DNA of 37,224 nt from Shinella sp. SUS2 (GCF_001262505.1 NZ_KQ410754.1:1-37224), one strand, 5' to 3'. Numbered from the stretch's first letter, positions 18,029 through 25,735 are shown. Notes: a model not told the origin generated them from the letters alone. Numbers and translations: made by a program.

Positions 18029-18460
18029 ATGAGTGACGACGCAAAGCAGCGCATAGGCGCAGGCCTCTACGAACGGAAATGGGAACGGTTCGCGGTCAAC
18101 CGGCAAGGCATGCTGATGACGGTCGGTTTCGACCTGATGGCGCCCAAGACACGCACATGCAAGCTGATCGACATATCGCTCGGCGGCGCGAGTTTCATCG
18201 TCAACACGACGATCGGCCTGCCGCTGCACTACTACCTTTCCATCGTCGGTGTCACCTCACGCATCGGCTGCGCGGAAGTCTACCGCAACGACAACCGCAT
18301 CGGCGTGCAGTTCATCAAGGAGATCGACGAAGAACTCCTGCGCATGATCGTGCGGTCGGATTACTTTACCGGCGGCATTACCGGCCGCCTCAAGCAGCCG
18401 GAGCGGCGTTACATGACGGGCGTGGAGAAGAAGGCCGGCATCGGCTCGGCAGCCAACTGA
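18029..18460 (+). CDS. PilZ domain protein
   Basis: The 143-residue cytoplasmic protein is a single PilZ domain. ERFAVNRQGMLM matches the N-terminal strand, with an R at each end, and CKLIDISLGGASFIV carries the DxSxxG-type motif (DISLGGA) that binds cyclic-di-GMP in the family. The rest (CAEVYRNDNRIGVQFI) forms the closing beta strands. Stand-alone PilZ proteins act as c-di-GMP receptors for motility, polysaccharide or cell-cycle outputs. TTGGGAGAAAG precedes the start. The neighbour at 17545 is probably a diverged paralogue. Confidence 0.85.
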   Translation: MSDDAKQRIGAGLYERKWERFAVNRQGMLMTVGFDLMAPKTRTCKLIDISLGGASFIVNTTIGLPLHYYLSIVGVTSRIGCAEVYRNDNRIGVQFIKEIDEELLRMIVRSDYFTGGITGRLKQPERRYMTGVEKKAGIGSAAN

Positions 18461-18581
18461 GCGTTTCCCCGCCCCGCATTATTGGCTAGGCTGCCGCCGG
18501 GAAACCGATTCCGGCGGCGTGGTCTTGCGGCGCATCGGCAGCGGCCTCCCGCATCCGTGTCGATCGATCCCAGCAGGTCCC

Positions 18582-19703
18582 ATGTCCGCATTCTCCCGCT
18601 TCACCGCCCTCGCCCAGTCCCTGCCCGCAACGGTGCCCTTCGTTGGGCCGGAAGCCATCGAGCGCAACCGCGGCCTGGCCGTGCGCGCCCGCATCGGCGC
18701 CAACGAGAGCGGCTTCGGCCCGGCACCGTCCGTGCTGGAGGCGATGAGCGCCGCCGCCGGCACCACCTGGATGTATGCCGACCCGGAGAATTTCGAGCTA
18801 CGGGAGGCGCTTGCCCTGCATCAGGGCATTTCGCGCGACAACATCGCCATCGGCGGCGGCATCGACGGGCTGCTCGGCGAGATCGCACGGCTGGTCATCG
18901 AGCCGGGCACGCCGGTCGTCACCTCGCTCGGCGGCTATCCCACCTTCAACTATCATGTGAACGGGTTCGGCGGACGGCTCGTCACCGTGCCCTATGTCAA
19001 CGACCGGGAGGACCTCGACGGCCTGCTCGAAGCCGTGCGGCGGGAAAACGCGCCGCTGGTCTATTTCGCCAATCCGGACAATCCGATGGGAAGCTGGTGG
19101 GACGCCGACAGCGTCGTCTCCTTCGCGCGGGCGCTGCCGGAAACGACGCTGCTCATTCTCGACGAAGCCTATGGCGAGACGGCACCGATGGGCACCATTC
19201 CGGCGATCAGTGCACTGATCGGCCAGCCGAACATCCTGCGCATGCGCACGTTCTCGAAGGCCTACGGCCTTGCCGGCGCGCGGATCGGCTACGCGATCGG
19301 CACGCTCGGCAATGCGCAGGCCTTCGACAAGATCCGAAATCATTTCGGCATGGCCCGGATTTCGATCGAGGCGGCACTCGCCGCGCTGAAGGATCAGGCC
19401 TACCTTGCGGACGTCATCGCCCGTATCGCCGCGTCCCGCGAACGCATCTCGCAGATCGCGCGGTCCAGCGGCCTCGCTCCCCTCGCCTCCGCCACCAATT
19501 TCGTCACCATCGATTGCGGCCGGGACGGCACCCACGCCCGGGCCATTGTCGATGGTCTGATGGAACATGGCGTCTTCATCCGCATGCCGGGCGTCGCCCC
19601 CCTCAACCGATGCATCCGCATCAGCGTCGGGCCGGAAAACGATATGGCGTTGCTCGAGGAAGCGTTGCCGCAGGTTTTGAAGCAAATAGCGAACAGTGAA
19701 TAG
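18582..19703 (+). CDS. HisC-like PLP aminotransferase (class I/II)
   Basis: The 373-residue fold-type I aminotransferase resembles histidinol-phosphate aminotransferase. ARIGANESGFGPAPSVLEAM matches the HisC substrate loop region, FANPDNPMGSWW the conserved NPxNPTG, and ILDEAYGE the PLP-binding Asp/Tyr. The Schiff-base lysine is in RTFSKAYGLAGARIGYAIG (K226). The Gly-rich GGGIDGLLGEIAR is the phosphate cup. The start at 18582 is chosen because CAGCAGG lies upstream; the frame is open further 5'. Biosynthetic HisC is usually with his or tyrosine/phenylalanine genes; here no such context exists, so a paralogue acting on aromatic or other amino acids is likely. Confidence 0.85.
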   Translation: MSAFSRFTALAQSLPATVPFVGPEAIERNRGLAVRARIGANESGFGPAPSVLEAMSAAAGTTWMYADPENFELREALALHQGISRDNIAIGGGIDGLLGEIARLVIEPGTPVVTSLGGYPTFNYHVNGFGGRLVTVPYVNDREDLDGLLEAVRRENAPLVYFANPDNPMGSWWDADSVVSFARALPETTLLILDEAYGETAPMGTIPAISALIGQPNILRMRTFSKAYGLAGARIGYAIGTLGNAQAFDKIRNHFGMARISIEAALAALKDQAYLADVIARIAASRERISQIARSSGLAPLASATNFVTIDCGRDGTHARAIVDGLMEHGVFIRMPGVAPLNRCIRISVGPENDMALLEEALPQVLKQIANSE

Positions 19704-19768
19704 CAAATTGGAGCGTTGCCGTTTCCACGGTCTTCTTGACGCTTGCCTATTCGCTGCTCCCTGTTCGC
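19687..19768. repeat. Imperfect inverted repeat of GCGAACAG/GAATAG units
   Basis: GCGAACAG and GAATAG at the end of the aminotransferase gene recur in inverted form as CTATTCGC and CTGTTCGC at 747-768 of the same kilobase. The repeat includes the stop codon. Similar GCGAATAG-rich tails are common at rhizobial gene ends. It could fold as a weak terminator. Confidence 0.45.
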
Positions 19769-19778
19769 CAGTCGCCTG

Positions 19779-20048
19779 TCAATGAACCGTCATCCACTCG
19801 CGGGCGGCGCGCAGCGCCAGGGCGAGGTCGGTCTTCGTCATCGTCGCGGCAAGGTCGGCGCGCAGCTCCGCGGCGCGTTCGCAACCCTTGATAGCGGCGA
19901 TGTTGAGCCATTTGTGCGCCTGTACCACATCGACGGCGCAGCCGCGGCCGGTGGCATACATGAGGCCCATGTCGCAGAAGATTTCGGCGCGGTTCTCGCC
20001 GCCCGTCATGGCGGCCGTTTCGGTGTTCTGAAAGTCAAAGCGTGCCAT
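19779..20048 (-). CDS. Small Sel1-repeat protein
   Basis: The 89-residue protein contains one Sel1-type TPR (about residues 19-56): AEIFCDMGLMYATGRGCAVD, then AHKWLNIAAIKGCERAAEL. Residues 57-89 are a helical tail. No signal peptide is visible. Small cytoplasmic Sel1 proteins of this type are conserved in Rhizobiales, but the partner is unknown. A possible promoter lies about 180 bases upstream. The caspase-like protein at 3450 also uses Sel1 repeats, but nothing links the two beyond the repeat family. Confidence 0.8.
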   Translation of the reverse strand: MARFDFQNTETAAMTGGENRAEIFCDMGLMYATGRGCAVDVVQAHKWLNIAAIKGCERAAELRADLAATMTKTDLALALRAAREWMTVH

Positions 20049-20514
20049 TTCGATTGTCCCTGTCTACCTGGTTTTCTGCTCGTATTGTCCTGTTTTACCT
20101 GCCCTTTCGGGCCTCTTCCGGCGCCTACCGTCTTGTGCGGCCTTGGTCTTCCGTCAGAGTTTTGCCGGCGGGTTTTCCCTGCTCGTCTTATGGCTCCACT
20201 ATGCCGCGGGCCTTTCAAAATGCGCTTAAAATGCATGCTTAATTTGAGACAAACAAAGTCCAAACGCTTGGTAAAATTGGGTTTTCGTTAAACATCGAAA
20301 GCGCTGGAAACCGCGGCATTTGCTTCAAAATTTACCGATTGTTCAACCGCCGATTTCAACCTTTCGCTAACCACGCAAACCGGTCGGATTTTTCCAGGGC
20401 GCATTTTTCCACACCGCCAGCATCAAAGACCGCGCACGAATCCGCCTTTCCAGCATGTTTACTTTTACGTTCGCGTAAGACACTATTCCCACCGCATTCT
20501 GGAGGAGGAAGCAC
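20049..20514. other. AT-rich intergenic region with divergent promoters
   Basis: These 466 bases lie between divergent genes and are markedly more AT-rich than their surroundings, especially 20210-20360. I see no gene. A minus-strand promoter candidate is TTGTCT (20247-20252) and TTTAAG (20225-20230) with a 16-base spacer, pointing to the Sel1 gene. The promoter of the DUF2147 gene is at the right end. Confidence 0.45.
20465..20478 (+). promoter_or_regulatory. TTACG-N4-CGTAA palindrome upstream of the DUF2147 gene
   Basis: TTACG-TTCG-CGTAA lies 37 bases upstream of the start at 20515. It could be an operator near the -35, or a small TTCG tetraloop hairpin in the leader. TTACG half-sites of this kind occur in MerR-type operators; the regulator is not known. 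Confidence 0.4.
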
Positions 20515-20853
20515 ATGAACCTGAAGACATGGATCGCCGCGGCATTGCTCGCCGTTCCCGGCACGGCCCTCGCCGCCGAGCCGATCGAGGGCAACTGGAA
20601 GACCGCCAGCGGCGAGACCGCGGCAATCGCCAGATGCGGCGGCAGCTTCTGCATCACATTGAAAACCGGGAAATTCGCCGGCAAGCGCATCGGCAAGCTG
20701 GACGGCGCCGGCGTGGACTATTCCGGTTCGATCACCGACCCGGCCGCGGACAAGACCTATAGCGGCTCCGGCGCGGTCAGCGGCAATTCGCTGAAGATGA
20801 AGGGCTGCGTCCTGAAGGTGCTCTGCAAGTCGCAGACCTGGTCGCGGCTTTGA
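20515..20853 (+). CDS. DUF2147 exported protein
   Basis: The 112-residue protein has a signal peptide (cleavage after GTALAA, about residue 22) and a DUF2147 beta-barrel-like domain beginning PIEGNWKTASGETAAI. The motif CGGSFCITLKTGKFAGKRIG contains two of four cysteines (the others are in MKGCVLKVLCKSQTW), which could form disulfides in the periplasm. AGGAGGAAGCAC precedes the start. DUF2147 proteins are periplasmic or lipocalin-like; none has a firm function. It appears monocistronic. Confidence 0.85.
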   Translation: MNLKTWIAAALLAVPGTALAAEPIEGNWKTASGETAAIARCGGSFCITLKTGKFAGKRIGKLDGAGVDYSGSITDPAADKTYSGSGAVSGNSLKMKGCVLKVLCKSQTWSRL

Positions 20854-20871
20854 ACGGACAGGGGTGAAGAA

Positions 20872-20895
20872 ACCGGCCGGCGCCCCGGCGCCGGT
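20872..20895 (+). terminator. GC-rich hairpin after the DUF2147 gene
   Basis: ACCGGC(C)GGCGCC pairs with GGCGCCGGT with a two-base loop, 19 bases after the stop. There is no T-run, so termination is possible but not certain. Confidence 0.45.
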
Positions 20896-21212
20896 ATACC
20901 CGCCCGACTGCGGCTCTGTGCAGAGGCCCTCCGCCCTTGCCGGCGCCGATTTGCATTCCCGGATGAAAACAGCGGCCTTTCAGGCCGAACACGGCTTCAG
21001 AACCGCTCGGTGTATGCCAATCGCCTCGCGTGATGGGCGACGGCATTCTGGACATGCGCCGCGCCTGCCGCCGCTCCGCGCGGCCTGCTCCCTCCCCCCT
21101 TTTGGCGCGATCACAGCTTTCCTGAACAGGAGATGAACCGACCTCTCAGGGAGCGTTCAGTCCCGCAATGCGACAAGGGCCACACTGAAACATTTCACTG
21201 AGGGACGACACC
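20896..21212. other. Intergenic region before the small membrane ORF
   Basis: About 317 bases with no gene I can support. It contains a GGCCTTTCAGGCC hairpin at about 20970-20985 and the leader and ribosome binding site (GAGGGACGACACC) of the 54-residue ORF. A 90-codon plus-strand frame (20864-21136) has compositionally biased, domain-free sequence and is rejected. Confidence 0.4.
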
Positions 21213-21377
21213 ATGGACATCCTCGCACGCCGCCTGACGATCATCACCCTGCTGATGGCCATTTTTGCGATCATGCTCGCCGCCGCGGTCGAAACCGACT
21301 ACCGCCGCAGCACGCACAACACCACGGGCAAGCTCGTCGCCTGCATGGCGCCGGACATGTGCCGCGCCTCGCTCTGA
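21213..21377 (+). CDS. Small single-span membrane protein (54 aa)
   Basis: The ATG at 21213 follows TGAGGGACGACACC. The product starts MDILARRLTIITLLMAIFAI, giving one hydrophobic segment at about residues 9-27. A short exposed tail (ETDYRRSTHNTTGKLVACMA...) contains two cysteines (CMAPDMC). The topology rule (positive MDILARR side inside) predicts the tail in the periplasm. I do not recognise the family. The good ribosome site and hydrophobic profile support a real gene; a second small hydrophobic ORF follows 31 bases later. Confidence 0.6.
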   Translation: MDILARRLTIITLLMAIFAIMLAAAVETDYRRSTHNTTGKLVACMAPDMCRASL

Positions 21378-21408
21378 TCCTTTCCCCAAGACGCCGGAAC
21401 ACGCCGCG

Positions 21409-21585
21409 ATGACGACCGCCCTGACCCATACCTGCGCCACGGCCCTGCGCATTCTCGCCCTCTCGGCGATGCTGATCACCCCGGTCGGCGCGCTCGCCTG
21501 GAGCAATGCCGGCGGCCTCGGCATCGAAAAACAGGGCGCAGGCCTCGTGCTCTTCGTCACGCTCCAGCGCCAGTCGATGAGCTGA
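21409..21585 (+). CDS. Small hydrophobic/exported ORF (58 aa), tentative
   Basis: The frame from the ATG at 21409 encodes 58 residues with a hydrophobic segment (CATALRILALSAMLITPVGA, about 9-28) that could be a signal peptide or anchor, followed by a 30-residue tail. No clear ribosome binding site precedes it; coupling to the 54-residue ORF just upstream is possible. No family recognised. Confidence 0.35.
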   Translation: MTTALTHTCATALRILALSAMLITPVGALAWSNAGGLGIEKQGAGLVLFVTLQRQSMS

Positions 21586-21701
21586 GAATACGCTTTCCCC
21601 TTCTGCCGTCCGTGCTAAACCGGTCAGGCCAGCGCATAGCCCTTCGGTAAAAATCCGGGAGCGGGCCGAGCGCAGATCGAACGCCTGCCCCTGGAGCCCG
21701 G

Positions 21702-22022
21702 ATGAAATCCCTTCTCGTCTTTTCCCTTGCGGCCCTTGCCGAGATCGCCGGATGTTTCGCCTTCTGGGCGTGGTGGCGGCTCGACAAGTCCATTCTGTGG
21801 CTCGTGCCCGGCATGGTCTCGCTCGCGCTTTTCGGCTGGCTGCTGACGCAGGTCGACAGCGCCTTTGCCGGCCGCGCCTATGCTGCCTATGGCGGCGTCT
21901 ATATCGCCGCCTCGCTCCTCTGGCTCTGGCTTGCCGAGGGGCTTCGCCCCGACCGCTTCGATGCGGCGGGCGCGGCGCTGGCGCTGGTCGGTGCCGGCAT
22001 CATTCTGGCAGCCCCGCGCTAG
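21702..22022 (+). CDS. YnfA/UPF0060 family membrane protein
   Basis: The 106-residue protein has four predicted membrane helices. It carries the family signatures LAEIAGCFAFWAWWRLDKS near the N-terminus, FAGRAYAAYGGVYIAASLLWLWLAEG in the middle and GAGIILAAPR at the end. YnfA proteins resemble small multidrug resistance (SMR) transporters and may export quaternary or toxic compounds; the natural substrate is unknown. The stop codon is part of a long hairpin. It stands alone between the small ORFs and amn. Confidence 0.92.
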   Translation: MKSLLVFSLAALAEIAGCFAFWAWWRLDKSILWLVPGMVSLALFGWLLTQVDSAFAGRAYAAYGGVYIAASLLWLWLAEGLRPDRFDAAGAALALVGAGIILAAPR

Positions 22023-22085
22023 GACCGATCGACATTCAGCCCGTACCGGCCTGCAAACGGCACGGGTTGAATGTCGATCGGTCCT
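22021..22085 (+). terminator. 28-bp stem-loop overlapping the ynfA-family stop
   Basis: The arms 22021-22048 (starting AGGACCGATCGACATTCAG) and 22058-22085 pair over 28 bp with only two G.U pairs, around a 9-base loop. There is no T-tail. It may act as a terminator, an mRNA-protecting end, or a mobile palindromic repeat. Confidence 0.75.
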
Positions 22086-22106
22086 GAGGCTTGCGGGCGC
22101 GCTGAA

Positions 22107-22133
22107 GTTGTCGTTTGCTTGTCAAACAACAAC
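22107..22133 (+). promoter_or_regulatory. Operator-like inverted repeat in the amn promoter
   Basis: GTTGTCGTTTG-CTTGT-CAAACAACAAC is an 11-bp inverted repeat with one mismatch, immediately upstream of a -10-like TATAGT (22137-22142). TTGCTT (22115-22120) sits 16 bases before the -10, so the repeat would cover the -35. Confidence 0.55.
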
Positions 22134-22147
22134 ACTTATAGTGATTC

Positions 22148-23650
22148 ATGAGCAAACGAATCTTCTCCCCCAGGCCCCTTTCCTTCGCAACGCCCGAGCC
22201 CTATGAGCCCCGTTCCTTCGAGGATCCGGTGGCCGCGGTCGATGCCCTTCAGGCCCTTTACGACCGCAACACGACCTTTCTGACGAATGCCTTCGTCTCG
22301 CTCGGCAAGAACGGTACGCCCGACAAGCGGTTCCGCGCCTGCTACCCGCAGGTCTCCATCGAGACGACCAGCTTCGGCCATGTCGATTCCCGGCTCTCAT
22401 ACGGCTATGTCGCCTCGCCCGGCGTCTACACGACCACCATCACCCGTCCGAAGCTCTTCCGGCACTATCTCAAGGAACAGCTCGGCCTCCTGATGCGCAA
22501 CCACGGCGTTCGCGTCGTGGTATCGGAATCGACGACGCCGATCCCGCTGCATTTCGCCTTCGGCGAAGGTGCCTATGTCGAGGCGGAGATCGCCGAGGGC
22601 ATCGAGCTGCCATTGCGTGATCTCTTCGACGCGCCGGACCTCACCACCACCGACGACGAAATCGCCAACGGCGCCTATGAGCCCGGTCCCGGCGAGCCCT
22701 CGCCGCTCGGGCCGTTCACCGCGCAGCGCATCGATTATTCGCTCGCCCGTCTCAGCCACTATACGGCGACGAGCGCCAACCATTTCCAAAACTTCGTGCT
22801 CTTCACGAACTACCAGTTCTATGTCGACGAGTTCTGCGCCTGGGCGCGCCTGCAGATGGCCGAAGGTGGCAACGGCTACACGACCTTCGTCGAGCCCGGC
22901 AACATCGTCACGCCCGCCGGCGCCGACAAGCCGGAGACCGATCTGACGCTCGCCCGCCTGCCGCAGATGCCGGCCTACCATATCAAGAAGAAGGGCCATG
23001 GCGGCATCACGCTCGTCAATATCGGCGTCGGCCCCTCCAATGCCAAGACGATCACCGACCACATCGCCGTGCTGCGTCCGCATGCCTGGCTGATGCTCGG
23101 CCATTGCGCAGGCCTCAGGAACAGCCAGACGCTCGGCGACTACGTGCTCGCCCATGCCTATGTGCGCGAGGACCACGTTCTCGACGACGACCTGCCGGTC
23201 TGGGTGCCGATCCCGGCGCTGGCGGAGGTGCAGGTTGCGCTGGAAAGCGCCGTGGAAGAGGTGACAGGCCTTGAGGGCTATGACCTCAAGCGCATCATGC
23301 GTACCGGCACCGTGGCGACGATCGACAACCGCAACTGGGAACTGCGCGACCAGCGCGGCCCCGTCAAACGCCTCTCCCAGTCCCGCGCCATCGCGCTCGA
23401 CATGGAATCCGCGACCATTGCCGCCAACGGCTTCCGCTTCCGCGTGCCCTACGGCACCCTGCTCTGCGTGTCCGACAAGCCGCTGCACGGCGAACTGAAG
23501 TTGCCGGGCATGGCGACGGCATTTTACCGGACGCAGGTGAACCAGCATCTACGGATCGGCATCCGGGCGCTGGAGAAGCTCGCAGGCATGCCGACGGAGA
23601 AGCTGCATTCACGCAAGCTCAGGAGCTTCTTCGAGACGGCGTTTCAGTGA
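22148..23650 (+). CDS. amn: AMP nucleosidase
   Basis: The 500-residue enzyme hydrolyses AMP to adenine and ribose 5-phosphate, adjusting adenylate levels. The N-terminal regulatory domain (about 1-220) is followed by a catalytic nucleoside-phosphorylase fold. Marks include LGHCAGLRNSQTLGDYVLAHAYVREDHVLDDDLP (from about 318) and ALDMESATIAANGF (from about 416), the purine/ribose pocket with the key Glu. Length fits the proteobacterial family. No Shine-Dalgarno is visible before the ATG and a -10-like element ends six bases upstream, so the mRNA may be leaderless. Confidence 0.94.
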   Translation: MSKRIFSPRPLSFATPEPYEPRSFEDPVAAVDALQALYDRNTTFLTNAFVSLGKNGTPDKRFRACYPQVSIETTSFGHVDSRLSYGYVASPGVYTTTITRPKLFRHYLKEQLGLLMRNHGVRVVVSESTTPIPLHFAFGEGAYVEAEIAEGIELPLRDLFDAPDLTTTDDEIANGAYEPGPGEPSPLGPFTAQRIDYSLARLSHYTATSANHFQNFVLFTNYQFYVDEFCAWARLQMAEGGNGYTTFVEPGNIVTPAGADKPETDLTLARLPQMPAYHIKKKGHGGITLVNIGVGPSNAKTITDHIAVLRPHAWLMLGHCAGLRNSQTLGDYVLAHAYVREDHVLDDDLPVWVPIPALAEVQVALESAVEEVTGLEGYDLKRIMRTGTVATIDNRNWELRDQRGPVKRLSQSRAIALDMESATIAANGFRFRVPYGTLLCVSDKPLHGELKLPGMATAFYRTQVNQHLRIGIRALEKLAGMPTEKLHSRKLRSFFETAFQ

Positions 23651-23712
23651 CGTTGTTGTGAGCAGTCGCGCCTTGGTGTAGAATCACCCCTCCTCATACA
23701 CACGAGGTCAGC

Positions 23713-23943
23713 ATGCGCACGAACATCGAACTTGATGACGACTTGATCGCCAAGGCGATGGAGCTCTCTGGTTTGCCGACGAAAAAGGCGACCGTCGAGC
23801 TGGCGCTTCGCCAGTTCGTTGAAAACGGCTACCGAAGGCAAGCATTGGATGAGCTGTGGGGAATCGGGTGGGAAGGCGACCTCGACGCGATGCGAACCGA
23901 TATCGATCCTTCTGAGGACTTCGGTAAAGACGCGGCGCAATGA
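23713..23943 (+). CDS. vapB: VapB-type antitoxin
   Basis: The 76-residue protein starts MRTNIELDDDLIAKAMELSG, a ribbon-helix-helix-type VapB N-terminus used for dimer formation and operator binding. KKATVELALRQFVENGYRRQ completes the helices, and the acidic C-terminal tail (DLDAMRTDIDPSEDFG) would wrap the toxin. It overlaps vapC by four bases (ATGA), the usual coupled arrangement. Base composition is more AT-rich than neighbouring genes, which suggests transfer. It should autoregulate with VapC. Confidence 0.9.
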   Translation: MRTNIELDDDLIAKAMELSGLPTKKATVELALRQFVENGYRRQALDELWGIGWEGDLDAMRTDIDPSEDFGKDAAQ

Positions 23944-24329
23944 TCATTGCCGATAGTTCGGTCTGGATTGCGGCTATCCGTGGAATCCTGACGCCCGAAA
24001 CCGCGCGGCTAAAAATCTTGTCTGCCGGTTCCGATATCATCATGGGTGACGTCATTCTTCTGGAGGTTCTCCGAGGAGCAGAGAACGACCGACATGCCGC
24101 AAACATTCAGAAGAGACTGGCGCGGTTCACGGTCGTACCGATGCTCTCTCCGGAGATAGCGGTCAAAGCCGCGAGCAATTACCGCAAACTGCGCTCAAAA
24201 GGCATCACCATCCGCAAGACCGCCGATCTCATCATCGGCACCTATTGCATGGAGCATGGCCACAGCCTGCTCCATGCCGACAGGGATTTTAATCCGATGG
24301 CCGAGCATCTCGGCCTTCGGATCGCGTGA
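23940..24329 (+). CDS. vapC: VapC PIN-domain ribonuclease toxin
   Basis: The 129-residue PIN domain carries the acidic metal-binding residues: D5 (IIADSSVW), E42 (LLEVLRGAE), D96 (KTADLIIG) and D114/D116 (HADRDF). VapC toxins cut tRNA or rRNA and slow growth when free of VapB; the target here is not known. All catalytic acids are present, so the toxin should be active. The stop is only nine bases from the end of the convergent aminotransferase gene, so the module fits tightly between amn and that gene. Confidence 0.92.
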   Translation: MIIADSSVWIAAIRGILTPETARLKILSAGSDIIMGDVILLEVLRGAENDRHAANIQKRLARFTVVPMLSPEIAVKAASNYRKLRSKGITIRKTADLIIGTYCMEHGHSLLHADRDFNPMAEHLGLRIA

Positions 24330-24338
24330 TGAGGCCGA

Positions 24339-25712
24339 TCAGGCCGTCATCACCTTCCAGGCGTGCTCCAGTCCCTTGCGGGTGATGTCGATCATCTGGT
24401 CGACTTCCGCATGGCTGATGACGAGCGGCGGGGAGAAGAGCATGCGGTCGCCGGTGGCGCGCAGCACCAGGCCGTTTTCCAGGCAATGGTTGCGCACGGT
24501 GACGCCGGCCTTTTCCTTGTCCTCGAAGCGCTTGCGGCTCGATTTGTCCTCGGCAAGCTGGACGGCGGCCATCAGGCCGACCTGCTGGACCTGGCCGACA
24601 ATCGGCAGGTCTTCGAGCGACTTGAGACCCGCAGCGAGATAGGGACCGATGTCGTCGTGAACGCGCTCGACGAGCTTCTCATCCTCGATGATGCGCAGGT
24701 TTTCCAGCGCCGCGGCCGCACAGACAGGGTGGCCGGAATAGGTGAAGCCGTGGTTGAAATCGCCGACTTCTTCGACCAGCACGTTGCCGACGCGGTCGGA
24801 CACCATGACGCCGCCGATCGGCAGGTAGCCGGAGGACAGGCCCTTGGCGATGGGCGCAAGGTCAGGCTCGACGCCGAAATGCTGGTGGCCGAACCACTGG
24901 CCGGTACGACCGAAGCCGCAGATCACTTCGTCGGTCACGAGAAGGATATTGCGCGCCTTGCAGATGCGGGCGATTTCCGGCCAGTAGGTGGCCGGCGGCA
25001 CGATGACGCCACCCGCGCCCTGGATCGGCTCGGCGATGAAGGCGGCAACGTTGTCCTCACCGAGCTCGTCGATCTTCTCTTCGAGCTGGCGGGCCATCTT
25101 CAGGCCGAACTCGTCCGAGGTGAGATCGCCACCCTCGGCATACCAGAAAGGCTGGTCGATATGGTGGATGCCCTCGATCGGCAGGTCACCCTGCTCATGC
25201 ATCCATTTCATGCCGCCGAGCGACGCGCCGGCAACCGTCGAGCCGTGATAGCCGTTCTTGCGGGCGATGATCGCCTTCTTGGTCGGCTTGCCCATGGCGC
25301 CCCAGTAGACGCGGGCCATGCGGAACCACGTATCGTTGGCCTCCGAACCGGAGCCGGTGAAGAAGACGCGGTTGATGTTCGGGCCGGCATGCGACGTGAT
25401 CTTCTGGGCGAGCAGCACGGCCGGCGGCGTCGTGGTGCCGAAGAAGGTGTTGTAGTAGGGCAGCTCGTTCATCTGGCGCACGACGGCGTCCGCGATTTCC
25501 TTGCGGCCATAGCCGATGTTGACGCACCAGAGGCCGGCAAAGCCGTCGAGATAGCGCTTGCCGTGGTTGTCGAAGATGTAGCAGCCCTCGCCTCGTTCGA
25601 TGATGCGGGTGCCGGTCGCGTTCAGCTTCTTCATGTCCGAGAAGGGGTGAAGATGATGGGCGGCGTCGAGGGCTCCGAGGTTGGAAACGGCTGCTGCACT
25701 GCTGTTCGACAT
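24339..25712 (-). CDS. Class III omega-aminotransferase (putrescine/beta-alanine type)
   Basis: The 457-residue PLP enzyme belongs to the class III aminotransferases. Its marks are FTGSGSEANDTWFRMARVYW (118-137), RKNGYHGSTVAGASLGGM (151-168), the PLP Asp in VTDEVICGFGRTG (D261) and the Schiff-base lysine in PDLAPIAKGLSSGYLPIGG (K290). Closest in pattern are SpuC-like putrescine/polyamine:pyruvate and related omega-amino acid:pyruvate transaminases. It is divergent from a glutamine-synthetase-like gene of the gamma-glutamylpolyamine type, which supports a polyamine or omega-amine role. The precise substrate is inference. Confidence 0.88.
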   Translation of the reverse strand: MSNSSAAAVSNLGALDAAHHLHPFSDMKKLNATGTRIIERGEGCYIFDNHGKRYLDGFAGLWCVNIGYGRKEIADAVVRQMNELPYYNTFFGTTTPPAVLLAQKITSHAGPNINRVFFTGSGSEANDTWFRMARVYWGAMGKPTKKAIIARKNGYHGSTVAGASLGGMKWMHEQGDLPIEGIHHIDQPFWYAEGGDLTSDEFGLKMARQLEEKIDELGEDNVAAFIAEPIQGAGGVIVPPATYWPEIARICKARNILLVTDEVICGFGRTGQWFGHQHFGVEPDLAPIAKGLSSGYLPIGGVMVSDRVGNVLVEEVGDFNHGFTYSGHPVCAAAALENLRIIEDEKLVERVHDDIGPYLAAGLKSLEDLPIVGQVQQVGLMAAVQLAEDKSSRKRFEDKEKAGVTVRNHCLENGLVLRATGDRMLFSPPLVISHAEVDQMIDITRKGLEHAWKVMTA

Positions 25713-25735
25713 TTGACTACATCCTTGGGGGTAGA

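Noticed and set aside
20226..20242. TTAA-N9-TTAA as a CtrA site
   Set aside because: The spacing is nine rather than seven bases, and the AT-rich context makes it likely by chance.
19743..20291. 182-codon plus-strand frame over the small Sel1 gene
   Set aside because: It is antisense to a clear Sel1 repeat and its C-terminal half runs into AT-rich intergenic DNA with no domain.
20864..21136. 90-codon plus-strand frame after the DUF2147 gene
   Set aside because: It lies over a GC hairpin, has a Pro/Arg-biased composition and no domain.
21130..21180. GAACC...CGTT as an extracytoplasmic sigma factor (EcfG) promoter
   Set aside because: The spacer is about 14 bases, shorter than the 16-17 expected, and the first G of GGAAC is absent.
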